A stretch of DNA of 64,000 nucleotides from Deltaproteobacteria bacterium (GCA_019313905.1 JAFDAI010000007.1:1-64000); one strand, 5' to 3'. Numbered from the stretch's first letter, positions 19,289 through 29,756 are shown. A program made the numbers and translations. Notes: generated by a model not told the origin, from the sequence alone.

Positions 19289-21981
19289 TGGCGCTACACA
19301 AAAACTTCCCAGATTCACCACATGCTGTCCTCGATCCGGACATCCGCTGGTTTCCTGCTGATGAAGCCTTGCGGGAAACGAGCATGGACAAACTCATGCC
19401 GCCTCTGGTATCGCAACTACGCAAGAAAGTGAAAGAGTTCCGGGACGGCGGCTACGTCGGCGCGGCCGACACCAGCAAGAGCCTGCTTAACTGGTGGTTC
19501 AATACTCCGCACATGCTGGAGCAGACTGGCGGAGCTATGATCCAGTTTCAGTACTATTTCGCCCAACGCGAAGCATTGGAAACAATTGTTTATCTGTACG
19601 ATGTTGCAGGCGTTGAGGATAAGTACGACATGATGCGTTTCGACGCGACTGGCCTCGTGTCGGGAACCAGCTTCGACGAGACATGGCGGCGCTTTGTAGT
19701 CAAGATGGCTACAGGAAGCGGCAAGACAAAGGTGCTCAGCCTTGCGCTCGCGTGGAGTTTCTTCCACAAACTCTACGAGCCGGACTCACAACTGGCACGC
19801 AACTTCCTGGTAATCACGCCCAACATAATTGTGCTGGATCGTATCTATAAGGATTTCCAAGGACTGCGTATTTTCTTTGAAGACCCGGTGCTTCCAGACA
19901 ACGGCGTGGATGGTCACAACTGGCGCGATGATTTTCAACTCACCCTGCACAAGCAAGACGAGGTCACCATCACCAGACCCACCGGTAATATCTTCCTCAC
20001 CAATATTCACCGGGTTTATTCGGGCGAGGACGTCCCCCCTTCACCGAACGATGAAAACACCATGGATTATTTCCTGGGCAAACGGCCTACCGGGGCGACC
20101 ACGGATTCCAAGGTGGATTTGGGTATGATCGTCCGGGATATCGACGAGTTGATGGTCTTGAATGACGAGGCACACCACATCCACGATCCGCGCATGGCCT
20201 GGTTCAAATCCATAGAAGACATTCATAACCGGCTGCTTCAAAAAGGTGGTTCGCTTGCCTTGCAGGTGGATACGACGGCCACACCCAAGCACAACAACGG
20301 CGCTATCTTCGTGCAGACCATCGCCGATTATCCGCTGGTGGAAGCAATCTCTCAGAACGTAGTCAAACACCCTGTCCTGCCCGACGCGCCCAGCCGTGCC
20401 AAGCTCTCCGAGCGGCAAAGCGCGAAATACACTGAAAAGTACGCCGATTACATTGATCTGGGCGTGATCGAATGGCGGAAGGCGTATATTGAGCACGAAA
20501 AGGTGGGCAAAAAGGCTATCCTGTTCGTGATGACCGACGACACGCGCAACTGCGATGATGTCGCGGAATATCTGGAAGGTCACTATCCCGACTTAAAGGA
20601 CGCTGTCCTGGTTATCCATACAAAGAACAACGGCGAGATTTCCGAGGTGCAGTCAGGTAAAGCCAAAGAAGAACTGGAAGGCTTACGCAAACAGGCCAAT
20701 GAGATTGACAACGCCGATAACCGGTTCAAGGCCATAATCTCCGTGATGATGCTCAAAGAGGGGTGGGACGTGAAGAATGTCACCACCATCGTGGGCTTGC
20801 GCGCCTATTCTGCCAAGAGTAACATTCTCCCGGAACAGACGCTGGGCCGTGGACTTCGGAAGATGTACCCAGAGGATGTGCCCGAGCAAGTCAGTGTAGT
20901 CGGCACCAATGCCTTTATGGACTTTGTCGAATCTATCCAGGCCGAAGGCGTGGTTCTGGAACGTAAGGCGATGGGGGAAGGGACTGCGCCCAAAACGCCG
21001 CTGGTGGTGGAGATTGACAGAGAGAACGAGAAGAAAGACATTGATGCGCTGGACATTGAAATCCCTATTCTTACACCCCGCGTCTACCGCGAATATAAAA
21101 ACCTCAACGACCTGGACGTGGCCGCGCTGGGACATCAACACGTGGCCTACCTGCAGTTTAGTGAGGAAGAGCAACGGGAGATCGTCTTCAAGGACATCAC
21201 CACCGGTGAAGTCACCCATACCACGATTCTCGACACGGCCGGTGTCGCCGATTACCGCAGCGTGATCGGCTATTTTGCGCAAACCATCATGAAGGATTTG
21301 CGGCTGGTCAGCGGCTACGACGTTCTCTACGGCAAAGTCAAAGCATTCGTACAGGATGAGTTATTTGACCGCCCGGTAGAACTTGAAAGCCCCAACACGC
21401 TACGCAACCTGTCCGAACTGGTCCCAACAAAAATGCTGATAGAAACTTTCAAGAAGGCGATTAACGCTCTTACCGTGCAAGACAAGGGCAACGCCGAAAT
21501 CCGCGACACTATCAAACTTCGCCAGACCCGCCCGTTTGTAGCCAAAGATCAGGGCTACCTGGTCCCGAAGAAAAGCGTCTTCAACCGAATCATTGGTGAC
21601 AGCCAACTGGAACTCCGCTTCGCCGGTTTCCTCGAAGATTGTTCAGACGTGCTGTCATACGCAAAAAACTATCTGGCCGTGCATTTCAAGCTCGATTACG
21701 TGAACTCCGATGGAGATATCTCCAACTACTACCCGGATTTTATGGTCAAGCTGTCGGGCAAGCGGATTGTCATTGCCGAAACCAAAGGGCAGGAAGATTT
21801 GGACGTGCCACTGAAGATGGCGCGGCTGCGGCAATGGTGCGAAGACATCAACGAGATGCAGTCTGATGTAACGTATGATTTCGTGTACGTGGACGAGGAA
21901 AGCTTCGAGAAATATAAACCGAAGTCGTTTGCGGATTTACTGGCCGGCTTTCGAGAATATAAAGGGGAACCACCTTTGTAG
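19288..21981 (+). CDS. res: type III restriction enzyme Res subunit (DEAD/DEAH helicase + nuclease)
   Basis: ATGSGKTKVLSLALAWSF, LNDEAHHIHD, QTLGRGLRKMYP, C-terminal YYPDFMVKLSGKRIVIAETKGQ. Confidence 0.93.
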   Translation: MALHKNFPDSPHAVLDPDIRWFPADEALRETSMDKLMPPLVSQLRKKVKEFRDGGYVGAADTSKSLLNWWFNTPHMLEQTGGAMIQFQYYFAQREALETIVYLYDVAGVEDKYDMMRFDATGLVSGTSFDETWRRFVVKMATGSGKTKVLSLALAWSFFHKLYEPDSQLARNFLVITPNIIVLDRIYKDFQGLRIFFEDPVLPDNGVDGHNWRDDFQLTLHKQDEVTITRPTGNIFLTNIHRVYSGEDVPPSPNDENTMDYFLGKRPTGATTDSKVDLGMIVRDIDELMVLNDEAHHIHDPRMAWFKSIEDIHNRLLQKGGSLALQVDTTATPKHNNGAIFVQTIADYPLVEAISQNVVKHPVLPDAPSRAKLSERQSAKYTEKYADYIDLGVIEWRKAYIEHEKVGKKAILFVMTDDTRNCDDVAEYLEGHYPDLKDAVLVIHTKNNGEISEVQSGKAKEELEGLRKQANEIDNADNRFKAIISVMMLKEGWDVKNVTTIVGLRAYSAKSNILPEQTLGRGLRKMYPEDVPEQVSVVGTNAFMDFVESIQAEGVVLERKAMGEGTAPKTPLVVEIDRENEKKDIDALDIEIPILTPRVYREYKNLNDLDVAALGHQHVAYLQFSEEEQREIVFKDITTGEVTHTTILDTAGVADYRSVIGYFAQTIMKDLRLVSGYDVLYGKVKAFVQDELFDRPVELESPNTLRNLSELVPTKMLIETFKKAINALTVQDKGNAEIRDTIKLRQTRPFVAKDQGYLVPKKSVFNRIIGDSQLELRFAGFLEDCSDVLSYAKNYLAVHFKLDYVNSDGDISNYYPDFMVKLSGKRIVIAETKGQEDLDVPLKMARLRQWCEDINEMQSDVTYDFVYVDEESFEKYKPKSFADLLAGFREYKGEPPL

Positions 21982-22030
21982 TCTATAGAACGAACATCGT
22001 TAAATCAAAAAGAAGGAGAAGAAGATTACA

Positions 22031-22387
22031 ATGTTAGAGGATCCAAAAGTATTTCTGAAAAGTTTGCAAAGCGCAATTGAAGGGTTTTCCAGGGTCGATA
22101 AAGAGAGTCTGAAAGCATTTGGAAATCTCAATGAAACTGCTCTCAAACCAGGGTCTCTGGACCGGAAGACTAAGACGTTAATGTGTGTTGCTATCGGAAT
22201 AGCCACTCACTGCGAATACTGCATTTCCGCCCGCACTGCGCAAGCTGTTCAAGCTGGCGCCACACGTGAAGAGCTTATAGAGACTGCATCGGTTGGTCTT
22301 ATGATGGGAGGCAGCCTGGCAATGGGCCCCATTGTGACACTGTTTGTAGACACTATTAATATGCTTGTTCCAGAGACAGGTAAATAG
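22031..22387 (+). CDS. carboxymuconolactone decarboxylase / AhpD-like protein
   Basis: LDRKTKTLMCVAIGIATHCEYCISARTAQAVQAGATREELIE, CxxC. Confidence 0.88.
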   Translation: MLEDPKVFLKSLQSAIEGFSRVDKESLKAFGNLNETALKPGSLDRKTKTLMCVAIGIATHCEYCISARTAQAVQAGATREELIETASVGLMMGGSLAMGPIVTLFVDTINMLVPETGK

Positions 22388-22409
22388 CAGATTAGAAAAG
22401 GGGGACAAT

Positions 22410-24302
22410 ATGACGACTGATTATTCTGAAATCTATGAACGCTCCATCAATCATCCTGAAGAATTCTGGGGAGAGGCTGCTGAGGCGGTACAGTGGGAGA
22501 AAAAGTGGGACAAGGTACTGGATGACAGCAACAAGCCATTCTACAAATGGTTTGTCGGAGGCAAACTGAACACCTGCTACAATGCATTGGATTATCATGT
22601 ACAAAACGGTCGGGAAAGCCAGACAGCCATAATCTACGACAGCCCTGTAACAGATACGATCAGGAAAATGACCTACAGCGAACTCCTTGAGGCAGTTTCA
22701 ATGTTTGCAGGTGTCCTTAGAGACCTTGGAGTATCAAAGGGAGATACTGTTATCATCTATATGCCCATGATCCCGGAAACCGTGGTCTCTATACTTGCCT
22801 GCGCGAGGATAGGCGCCGTGCATTCCGTGGTATTCGGAGGATTTGCACCCAACGAGCTGGCAATCCGCATAGACGACGCGAAACCAAAGGTCATGGTATC
22901 CGCGTCCTGCGGTATTGAAGGGGAAAAAATCCTTCCCTACAAACCGCTTCTGGATAAGGCAATCGAAATATCTGAACACAAGCCGGGAAAATGCGTTATC
23001 TTCCAGCGCCCACAGGTTGAAGCTCCACTTGTACTGGGTCGCGACTTTGACTGGGAAACCCTGATGAGCAAATCTCAGCCGGCGGATTGCGTCGCGGTAT
23101 CGGCTACAGATCCCCTTTACATACTCTACACATCCGGAACAACCGGCAAACCGAAGGGCGTGGTGCGTGACAATGGCGGTCACGCTGTAGCAATGAAATG
23201 GTCGATGAAATACCTCTACGACGTAAATCCGGGTGAAGTCTACTGGGCCGCGTCTGATCTAGGATGGGCTGTCGGTCATTCATACATCGTGTACGCCCCA
23301 CTGCTGACAGGCTGCACGACCGTCCTGTATGAGGGGAAACCTGTCGGGACTCCGGATCCGGGGGCATTCTGGCGCGTCATCTCCGAACATGGAGTTTCAG
23401 CACTGTTTACGGCTCCGACAGCATTCCGCGCCATAAAGAGAGAGGACCCGGATGCGGAATATCTGAAAAAATATGATATAGGATCGTTGCGGTATCTCTT
23501 TCTGGCCGGAGAACGACTTGATCCCGACACCTACCATTGGGCGGTTGATATGCTGAAGATACCGGTAATCGATCACTGGTGGCAGACGGAAACCGGGTGG
23601 GGCTGTGCCGCGAATTGCATGGGAATCGAGCAGTTTCCAATAAAAGCAGGCTCCCCTACAAAGGCCGTTCCGGGATATGACGTGCAGATTGTGGATTCAG
23701 AGGGAATACAACTCCCTGCCGGGGAAGACGGCATTATAGCAATCAAACTTCCCCTCCCCCCGGGGTGCCTGCCGACCCTGTGGAACGACGATAAGCGATT
23801 TCTTGAATATGTAACCGAAATACCGGGATTTTATGTGACCGGCGATGGGGGACATATAGACGAAGACGGTTATCTCTTCATAATGGGTCGCCTTGATGAC
23901 GTCATAAATGTGGCAGGTCACAGGCTCTCCACCGGCTCCATGGAAGAGATCATGGCAGAGCACAGGGCCGTAGCGGAGTGCGCCGTGCTTGGAGCAAATG
24001 ACCGGTTGAAGGGCCAGGTTCCTGTCGGGTTTGCCGTCCTGAAGTCCGGGGTTGATCGCGATCCGGATGAAGTCACCAGGGAACTGGTACAGATGGTGCG
24101 GTCAAGTATCGGGGCCGTTGCCTGCTTCAAACAGTGCGCCATCGTCAATGCCCTGCCCAAGACCCGCTCCGGCAAGATACTGAGAGGAACCATGCGCAAG
24201 ATAGCCAATGGCGAAGATTATACTATTCCCTCGACGATTGAAGATGAATCCGTTCTCAGCGATATTGAAGAGGCAACGGCAAAGATAGGTCTGGGAAAAT
24301 AA
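22410..24302 (+). CDS. acyl-CoA synthetase, propionyl/acetyl-CoA synthetase-like
   Basis: YTSGTTGKPKGVVRD, WWQTETGWG, LPKTRSGKILRGTMRKI; RBS GGGGGAC upstream of ATG 22410. Confidence 0.9.
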   Translation: MTTDYSEIYERSINHPEEFWGEAAEAVQWEKKWDKVLDDSNKPFYKWFVGGKLNTCYNALDYHVQNGRESQTAIIYDSPVTDTIRKMTYSELLEAVSMFAGVLRDLGVSKGDTVIIYMPMIPETVVSILACARIGAVHSVVFGGFAPNELAIRIDDAKPKVMVSASCGIEGEKILPYKPLLDKAIEISEHKPGKCVIFQRPQVEAPLVLGRDFDWETLMSKSQPADCVAVSATDPLYILYTSGTTGKPKGVVRDNGGHAVAMKWSMKYLYDVNPGEVYWAASDLGWAVGHSYIVYAPLLTGCTTVLYEGKPVGTPDPGAFWRVISEHGVSALFTAPTAFRAIKREDPDAEYLKKYDIGSLRYLFLAGERLDPDTYHWAVDMLKIPVIDHWWQTETGWGCAANCMGIEQFPIKAGSPTKAVPGYDVQIVDSEGIQLPAGEDGIIAIKLPLPPGCLPTLWNDDKRFLEYVTEIPGFYVTGDGGHIDEDGYLFIMGRLDDVINVAGHRLSTGSMEEIMAEHRAVAECAVLGANDRLKGQVPVGFAVLKSGVDRDPDEVTRELVQMVRSSIGAVACFKQCAIVNALPKTRSGKILRGTMRKIANGEDYTIPSTIEDESVLSDIEEATAKIGLGK

Positions 24303-24579
24303 GACAGAATGGAAGATATCCTGCAGAGGGCAATCGACAAAAAAACAGAAGGTCCTGTCTGTCTGAATATGGCCCATACTATGGGGTAAGGTCACAATAA
24401 CGCGAGAGGGGCTTGCAGACTCCAGAGACAGGTAAATAGCAAATGAGAAAAAATGAGAAAAGGGGAAAGAATGGCCCCCCGTTTGCCCCTTATAGGAAAA
24501 GTGCGTAATCCCGCCTTGGCGGGACCATTCTTCAAAGAAATGACTTATAAACGAACTTACACAAAAAAGTTGAATTATC

Positions 24580-25758
24580 ATGCGAGTGCTCATCGCCACT
24601 ACATGTAAGCCCGACGATCGAAAGACCCTTTGTGTAATCCGTGCACTGGCGTTGAGTGGCGCTCAGGTCACAGTGGGTGGGGATCGATTTCTGGGCGAAG
24701 CATTCTACTCTCGATTCTCAGATCGAAGAATTCGCTACCCACATCCCAAAGATGACATAAATGGATTCATTCAATGTTTGATGCATCATGTTGCTGGCCA
24801 GAAATATGATGTCTTGCTGCCGATGTGTAACTACACAACAATCGCGCTCGCAGCTCATCGAGAGGAATTCAGCCCATATGTTCGAGTACCCGTGCCAGAT
24901 TATGACTCGCTCTTTCAAACTCGAGATAAGCTGCAAACCCTTGAAATCGCTCGCCAGATCGGGATTGAAACACCTCTCACGTACTGTGTACATGAGAGTC
25001 AGGAGTTGGAAGCGATAGCTGAAAAAATCAGCTACCCTTGTGTAATCAAACCGAGGCAAGGGGCTGCTGGAATTGGGCTTATGTTCCCCGGCTCGAAGGA
25101 GGCCTTGATACGGTGCTACAACAGCCTGCCTTCAAAATCTGACATGGTGTTCGTTTATGATCGTCCTCTTGTGCAAGAATACGTGCCGGGTGAAGTCCAC
25201 GATGTATGTCTCCTGTTCAATCGGGGACAAGCGCGTGCTGCGCTAACTCAAAAAAGACTGAAGATGTATCCACGCCGTGGAGGTGTTGGAATTCTTAATG
25301 AAACAACCGACGAGCCGGTACTGAGGGATCAGGCGATTGCGCTTCTTGAGGCCATGAGATGGCACGGTCCCGCTCAAGTGGAATTCAAAATCGATCCAAG
25401 AGATGGAACTGCCAAATTGATGGAAGTCAACGGGCGGTTCTGGGGAACATTAGATCTCTCGATCCAGGCAGGTATGAACTTCCCTTTGATGGCGTGCAAG
25501 ATGGCGATCGATGGTGATATTGACCCAGGTTTTGAGTATAAGATTGGTCTGCGGTACCGCTGGGCGTTTCCATTTGGACTGCTTTATGCCATGGAGACGG
25601 GGGGAGGGTGGAGTTCGCTACGGGAATTCTTTCGCTTCGAGCCCAACTCGGTGTCCGATTTCCGGCCTTTGGATCCGTTGCCAACTTTAGCCGAGATTCT
25701 CTATATCGCCCGTCGTGTGTGGTGGCACCGTAGTATTCGACCAACTCGAAGCGGATAG
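24580..25758 (+). CDS. ATP-grasp domain protein (carbamoyl-phosphate-synthase-like)
   Basis: SYPCVIKPRQGAAGIGLMFPGSKEALI...VQEYVPGEVHDVCLLF...LMEVNGRFWGTLDLSIQAG. Confidence 0.85.
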   Translation: MRVLIATTCKPDDRKTLCVIRALALSGAQVTVGGDRFLGEAFYSRFSDRRIRYPHPKDDINGFIQCLMHHVAGQKYDVLLPMCNYTTIALAAHREEFSPYVRVPVPDYDSLFQTRDKLQTLEIARQIGIETPLTYCVHESQELEAIAEKISYPCVIKPRQGAAGIGLMFPGSKEALIRCYNSLPSKSDMVFVYDRPLVQEYVPGEVHDVCLLFNRGQARAALTQKRLKMYPRRGGVGILNETTDEPVLRDQAIALLEAMRWHGPAQVEFKIDPRDGTAKLMEVNGRFWGTLDLSIQAGMNFPLMACKMAIDGDIDPGFEYKIGLRYRWAFPFGLLYAMETGGGWSSLREFFRFEPNSVSDFRPLDPLPTLAEILYIARRVWWHRSIRPTRSG

Positions 25759-25842
25759 CCAGCGGAACGAATGGGGGGATCAGTCTGGGTTTAGGTACAG
25801 GTTAGATGGTTTAATCGGAAAAAGGAGGTGCAAGGAGATCCT

Positions 25843-27486
25843 ATGAATAATTTTACGGAACATACCATTGGAGGACTTCTTGAGGATGTATCTTCAAGAT
25901 TTCCCGAACAGGATGCGCTGGTCTTTCCTGAAAGGGGTATACGGCTGTCCTATAGAGATTTCTATCTGGAATGCGAAAGGGTGGCAAAGGGATTTATGGC
26001 CCTTGGGGTCAAGCAGGGCGACCATGTATCTGTATGGACGACCAACCTTCCTGAATGGGTATACATGCAGTTTGGCCTCGGTATGATAGGTGCCGTACTG
26101 GTTACGGTCAATACGAATTACCGTTCAAGTGAGCTTGAATATATCCTTTCCCAGTCTGATTCCACCACGCTTGTTTTCATGGAGGAAAGCAAGGGTGTCT
26201 CTTTTTATGAGACCGTCATGGAGGTAATCCCGGGGCTGGAGGATTCCATGCCTGGAAAGATCGAACACGCAGGCCTACCCCTGCTGAAGAACCTTGTCTA
26301 TATCGGAGACAGGCAGGAAACACCCGGCATGTTTCGTTTTGATGATCTGCTTGAGATGGGAAAGAGCATAGAGGAAAGTCAGCTCGAAGAAAGGCAGAGA
26401 TCCCTCGATTCGCATGATACGATCAACATTCAGTATACCTCCGGTACAACGGGTTTTCCAAAGGGTGTTATGCTCAGTCATTATAATATAATAAATAATG
26501 GCCGGATGGTAGGCGATGTGATGGGTATGGGTCCCGGGGACAGACTTCTCATATATGTCCCGCTTTTCCATTGTTTCGGGTGTGTTTTGAGTGCCCTGAA
26601 TTGCGTTTCTCATGCCTCAGCCATGGTAGTCATGGAGATCTTCGATGCATTGAAAGCACTGGAGTTTGTCCACAGAGAAAGATGTACTGCCATAAACGGG
26701 GTCCCTACTATGTTTATGACCATGCTGAACCATGAGAGGTTCAAGGATTATGATATGGCTTCGCTTCGAACCGGTATAATGGCAGGCGCGCCATGCCCGG
26801 TTGATGTGATGAGGCGGGTCACGGCAGAGATGCATTGCCCGGAGGTGGTGATAGCGTATGGCCAGACCGAGTGCGCTCCGGTCATGACCATGACACGGCG
26901 AGATGATTCACAGGATATCCGGGTGTCCACCGTTGGCCGGCTACTTCCCGGGATAGAGGGCCGGATTGTTGATCCGGATACGAACAGGGAATTGCCGGCA
27001 GATGAGCAGGGTGAAATCGTGACCAGGGGCCCTTGCGTGATGAATGGATATTACAAGATGGAAGAAGAGACGGCCAAAGCCATCGACAATGACGGGTGGC
27101 TCCATACGGGGGACCTGGGAAAGATGGATATAAATGGCAATTTCCAGGTGACAGGCCGCATCAAGGAGATGGTTATCCGCGGTGGTGAAAATATATATCC
27201 CAGGGAGATAGAAGAGTTTCTGCACCCTCATCCCATGATAGACGATGTGTATGTGGTGGGTATCCCTGATAAAAAATATGGTGAGGAATTGCTCGCAGTA
27301 GTCCGGTTGAACGAAGGGGAAGATATAACCGCTCAGGACTTCATCGATTTCTGCGCCGGGAAAATCGCCAGACACAAGATACCCAAGCGATGGGAGTTCG
27401 TTGATGAATTTCCCATGACTGCAAGCGGAAAGGTCCAGAAGTTCAAGCTGGTTGAGGAGTATCTTGCACGCCACCCCGGCGATTAG
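25843..27486 (+). CDS. fatty-acyl-CoA synthetase (AMP-binding)
   Basis: YTSGTTGFPKGVMLSHYN, GWLHTGDLG, GGENIYPREIEEFL; RBS AAGGAG upstream. Confidence 0.92.
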   Translation: MNNFTEHTIGGLLEDVSSRFPEQDALVFPERGIRLSYRDFYLECERVAKGFMALGVKQGDHVSVWTTNLPEWVYMQFGLGMIGAVLVTVNTNYRSSELEYILSQSDSTTLVFMEESKGVSFYETVMEVIPGLEDSMPGKIEHAGLPLLKNLVYIGDRQETPGMFRFDDLLEMGKSIEESQLEERQRSLDSHDTINIQYTSGTTGFPKGVMLSHYNIINNGRMVGDVMGMGPGDRLLIYVPLFHCFGCVLSALNCVSHASAMVVMEIFDALKALEFVHRERCTAINGVPTMFMTMLNHERFKDYDMASLRTGIMAGAPCPVDVMRRVTAEMHCPEVVIAYGQTECAPVMTMTRRDDSQDIRVSTVGRLLPGIEGRIVDPDTNRELPADEQGEIVTRGPCVMNGYYKMEEETAKAIDNDGWLHTGDLGKMDINGNFQVTGRIKEMVIRGGENIYPREIEEFLHPHPMIDDVYVVGIPDKKYGEELLAVVRLNEGEDITAQDFIDFCAGKIARHKIPKRWEFVDEFPMTASGKVQKFKLVEEYLARHPGD

Positions 27487-29756
27487 GTCAGGGGCCTGAC
27501 CGAAGTGAGAGGGGGGGTCTGACCCCCCATGTTTTCCCTTAAACGAAGTATCCGGGAAGAGAGAGTTTGAAGTGAATCATCCATGAGTTCCAGTGTGTTA
27601 ATGGCGTCTTCCTTAACAGATTGTTCCGTACCAATTGAATCTGCTGTTGCTGATATATCCACTGTGAAAATGTGAAAACGGTCAAGCAGCATTCCGTTGA
27701 GAATTTTTGGGGCTTCGTCAATGAGTCTAAAGAGATACAGAAACTTAAGGTTTTCCTTGTAGTTATTCAGACTGGATATAATAGACCGCGTCGTTTCTTT
27801 CTTGATTCTTTGGACACCATCTTTCAGCGCGAGTATCTCTCCTGCTTTTTCGTTTTGAATATCCTTTTTCAATACTTTTTTTATGAGTTTGACCAGGTTG
27901 TAATATTTTAGACGCATGATAGCTTCAGTGCGAACCTTTGCAGTGTAGCGAAGTGACGAAACAAGCTTTGGAACATTACATTTAATTCTTTTTTTTAAGT
28001 TTTCCAGATCTATCGAATACATCTCGTCAAATGTATGTCTTCTTGATGATATTCCCATGTTTTCCAGGGCCTCTTCATATTTTTGAAGCGCATTTCCCAT
28101 CAGGGAATCGTAAGCACTGGCAATATCAGCAAGAAAGGTGTCAACTTTTATTTCTTCCTGACGTGTAAGTTGAATCAATTGGGGATTGATCACTTCAGCC
28201 ATAAAGAGATCGACGTCGCGTTTGAAATCCTGGAATATCGCGTACAACGTCGTTGAAAAACCTAAATCATCAACATCATCCTCACTCGTCTGATAGTCAA
28301 CTTTATAGTTCCTTATGTGCTCCCGGATGTCTTTGACCAGCTTTCCGCCACGTATATCAAAGAACTGGTCTACAGTTTTCCAGACATCGAGCTTCGTTTC
28401 CCGTGATGCCTCGTCAATCGTGTTACTGATGAGCGATTTCAGCTGATTCAATTGTGCCTGAACATTTTGTATTTCTTGAAGAACTTTCATAGCTCCTTCG
28501 GTATCTTTCATTAGAATACTATGATTGATCCTGATCCAGTCATGGAGCCCGGCTGCCATAAGCGCAAAACGTTCAAGGTGATTTTTTAACAGAAGATTAA
28601 ATCGGTCCCGGGTAAGCTTTTCACCGAAGAGGGTAAGAAACCTTTTGGTTTCCTTGTCGGAAAATGTACTAAGTTCCGTTTCATCTTTCCATTGTTCTAC
28701 CCTGAGCATGTCTTTATGGGAAGCGTTTTCCGCGAACTGCCTGATGAGGTTAAAGAGGGTGGAAAAAGTAAATATCTGCGGCTCGGGTTTGATCACTGAT
28801 ATCTCTTCCAGAGTCCTGTTGACAAGGGTTTTTAAATCATTGAGTTTATCATGTTCGCTGAGATCGCAATTTATAACGAAGTAGATGTTCTCCATGAGAC
28901 CCATTTTCTTAATTATGGAGAGAAACTTGATATCTGCCTGACGTATACCTGTCCTGCTGCTCACAAGGTATATGATCAGGTGGGTTCCCATAAGATAGTC
29001 CTGAATCATTGAAAGGTGGAGAGGGTTTGGAGAATCACTTCCCTGGCAATCCGCGATTTCAATGTTGTCATTAAGATTGTTAACTTCGGGAATCCGCAGT
29101 TCAAGGTCTTTCAGATATACTGCGAGTGAATCATCACCCACAAAATTCTTATGTTTGCTGAAATCTGTCCCTTCAAATCTCTTAATTTTCCCGTCCCGTG
29201 AAAGTTCTTCTCTTATCCGTTCATATCCCTTCAAGTAAGAAGTAAGTAAAACACCATTAGCATCAAGAGTCCCCTGAGGGATACGCTTCTCAACACTCAA
29301 AGACTTCAATGCTTTTTCCAGTCCTATTCGATCTTCTGCACGCCTGATGTCAAATTGATGATCATCGGAATGCCGTTCAAAAGATGGGAAAAGAATCATT
29401 GACTCCTTCATTTCAGCATTTACTTCATCCCATGTTTTGAAAAAAAGAGATGCCGTCAAGGTTGGGCCTTTCCTTATCTTTGTGACTATTGATGTTACAA
29501 CTCCAGCGCCCCGCTTAAGATAATCTCCCCCTAAGAACGCATTTATAAAAGTACTCTTACCTGACTTTATGGCTCCTACCACGGCTATTTTCAGGGTGTC
29601 TTCATTAATCTGTTCTTCTATGGAATGTACTGTCTTTTCCCATTGATCAAAAGGAAATGGCGATATTCCTGAAATTGACTTTGCTGTATTGAAAAGAGAC
29701 GAAAATTCATCATTTATTTGAAAAAAACTGGCTTTTATCGAGTTAAAATGATCCAT
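27483..29756 (-). CDS. dynamin-like GTPase
   Basis: G1 GAIKSGKSTFINAFLGG; ADCQGSD...; long coiled-coil C-terminal region; start at MDHFNS. Confidence 0.85.
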   Translation of the reverse strand: MDHFNSIKASFFQINDEFSSLFNTAKSISGISPFPFDQWEKTVHSIEEQINEDTLKIAVVGAIKSGKSTFINAFLGGDYLKRGAGVVTSIVTKIRKGPTLTASLFFKTWDEVNAEMKESMILFPSFERHSDDHQFDIRRAEDRIGLEKALKSLSVEKRIPQGTLDANGVLLTSYLKGYERIREELSRDGKIKRFEGTDFSKHKNFVGDDSLAVYLKDLELRIPEVNNLNDNIEIADCQGSDSPNPLHLSMIQDYLMGTHLIIYLVSSRTGIRQADIKFLSIIKKMGLMENIYFVINCDLSEHDKLNDLKTLVNRTLEEISVIKPEPQIFTFSTLFNLIRQFAENASHKDMLRVEQWKDETELSTFSDKETKRFLTLFGEKLTRDRFNLLLKNHLERFALMAAGLHDWIRINHSILMKDTEGAMKVLQEIQNVQAQLNQLKSLISNTIDEASRETKLDVWKTVDQFFDIRGGKLVKDIREHIRNYKVDYQTSEDDVDDLGFSTTLYAIFQDFKRDVDLFMAEVINPQLIQLTRQEEIKVDTFLADIASAYDSLMGNALQKYEEALENMGISSRRHTFDEMYSIDLENLKKRIKCNVPKLVSSLRYTAKVRTEAIMRLKYYNLVKLIKKVLKKDIQNEKAGEILALKDGVQRIKKETTRSIISSLNNYKENLKFLYLFRLIDEAPKILNGMLLDRFHIFTVDISATADSIGTEQSVKEDAINTLELMDDSLQTLSSRILRLRENMGGQTPPLTSVRPLT

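Noticed and set aside
20041-21282. 180-aa and 199-aa ORFs (-) opposite res
   Set aside because: Antisense shadows of the Res helicase gene.
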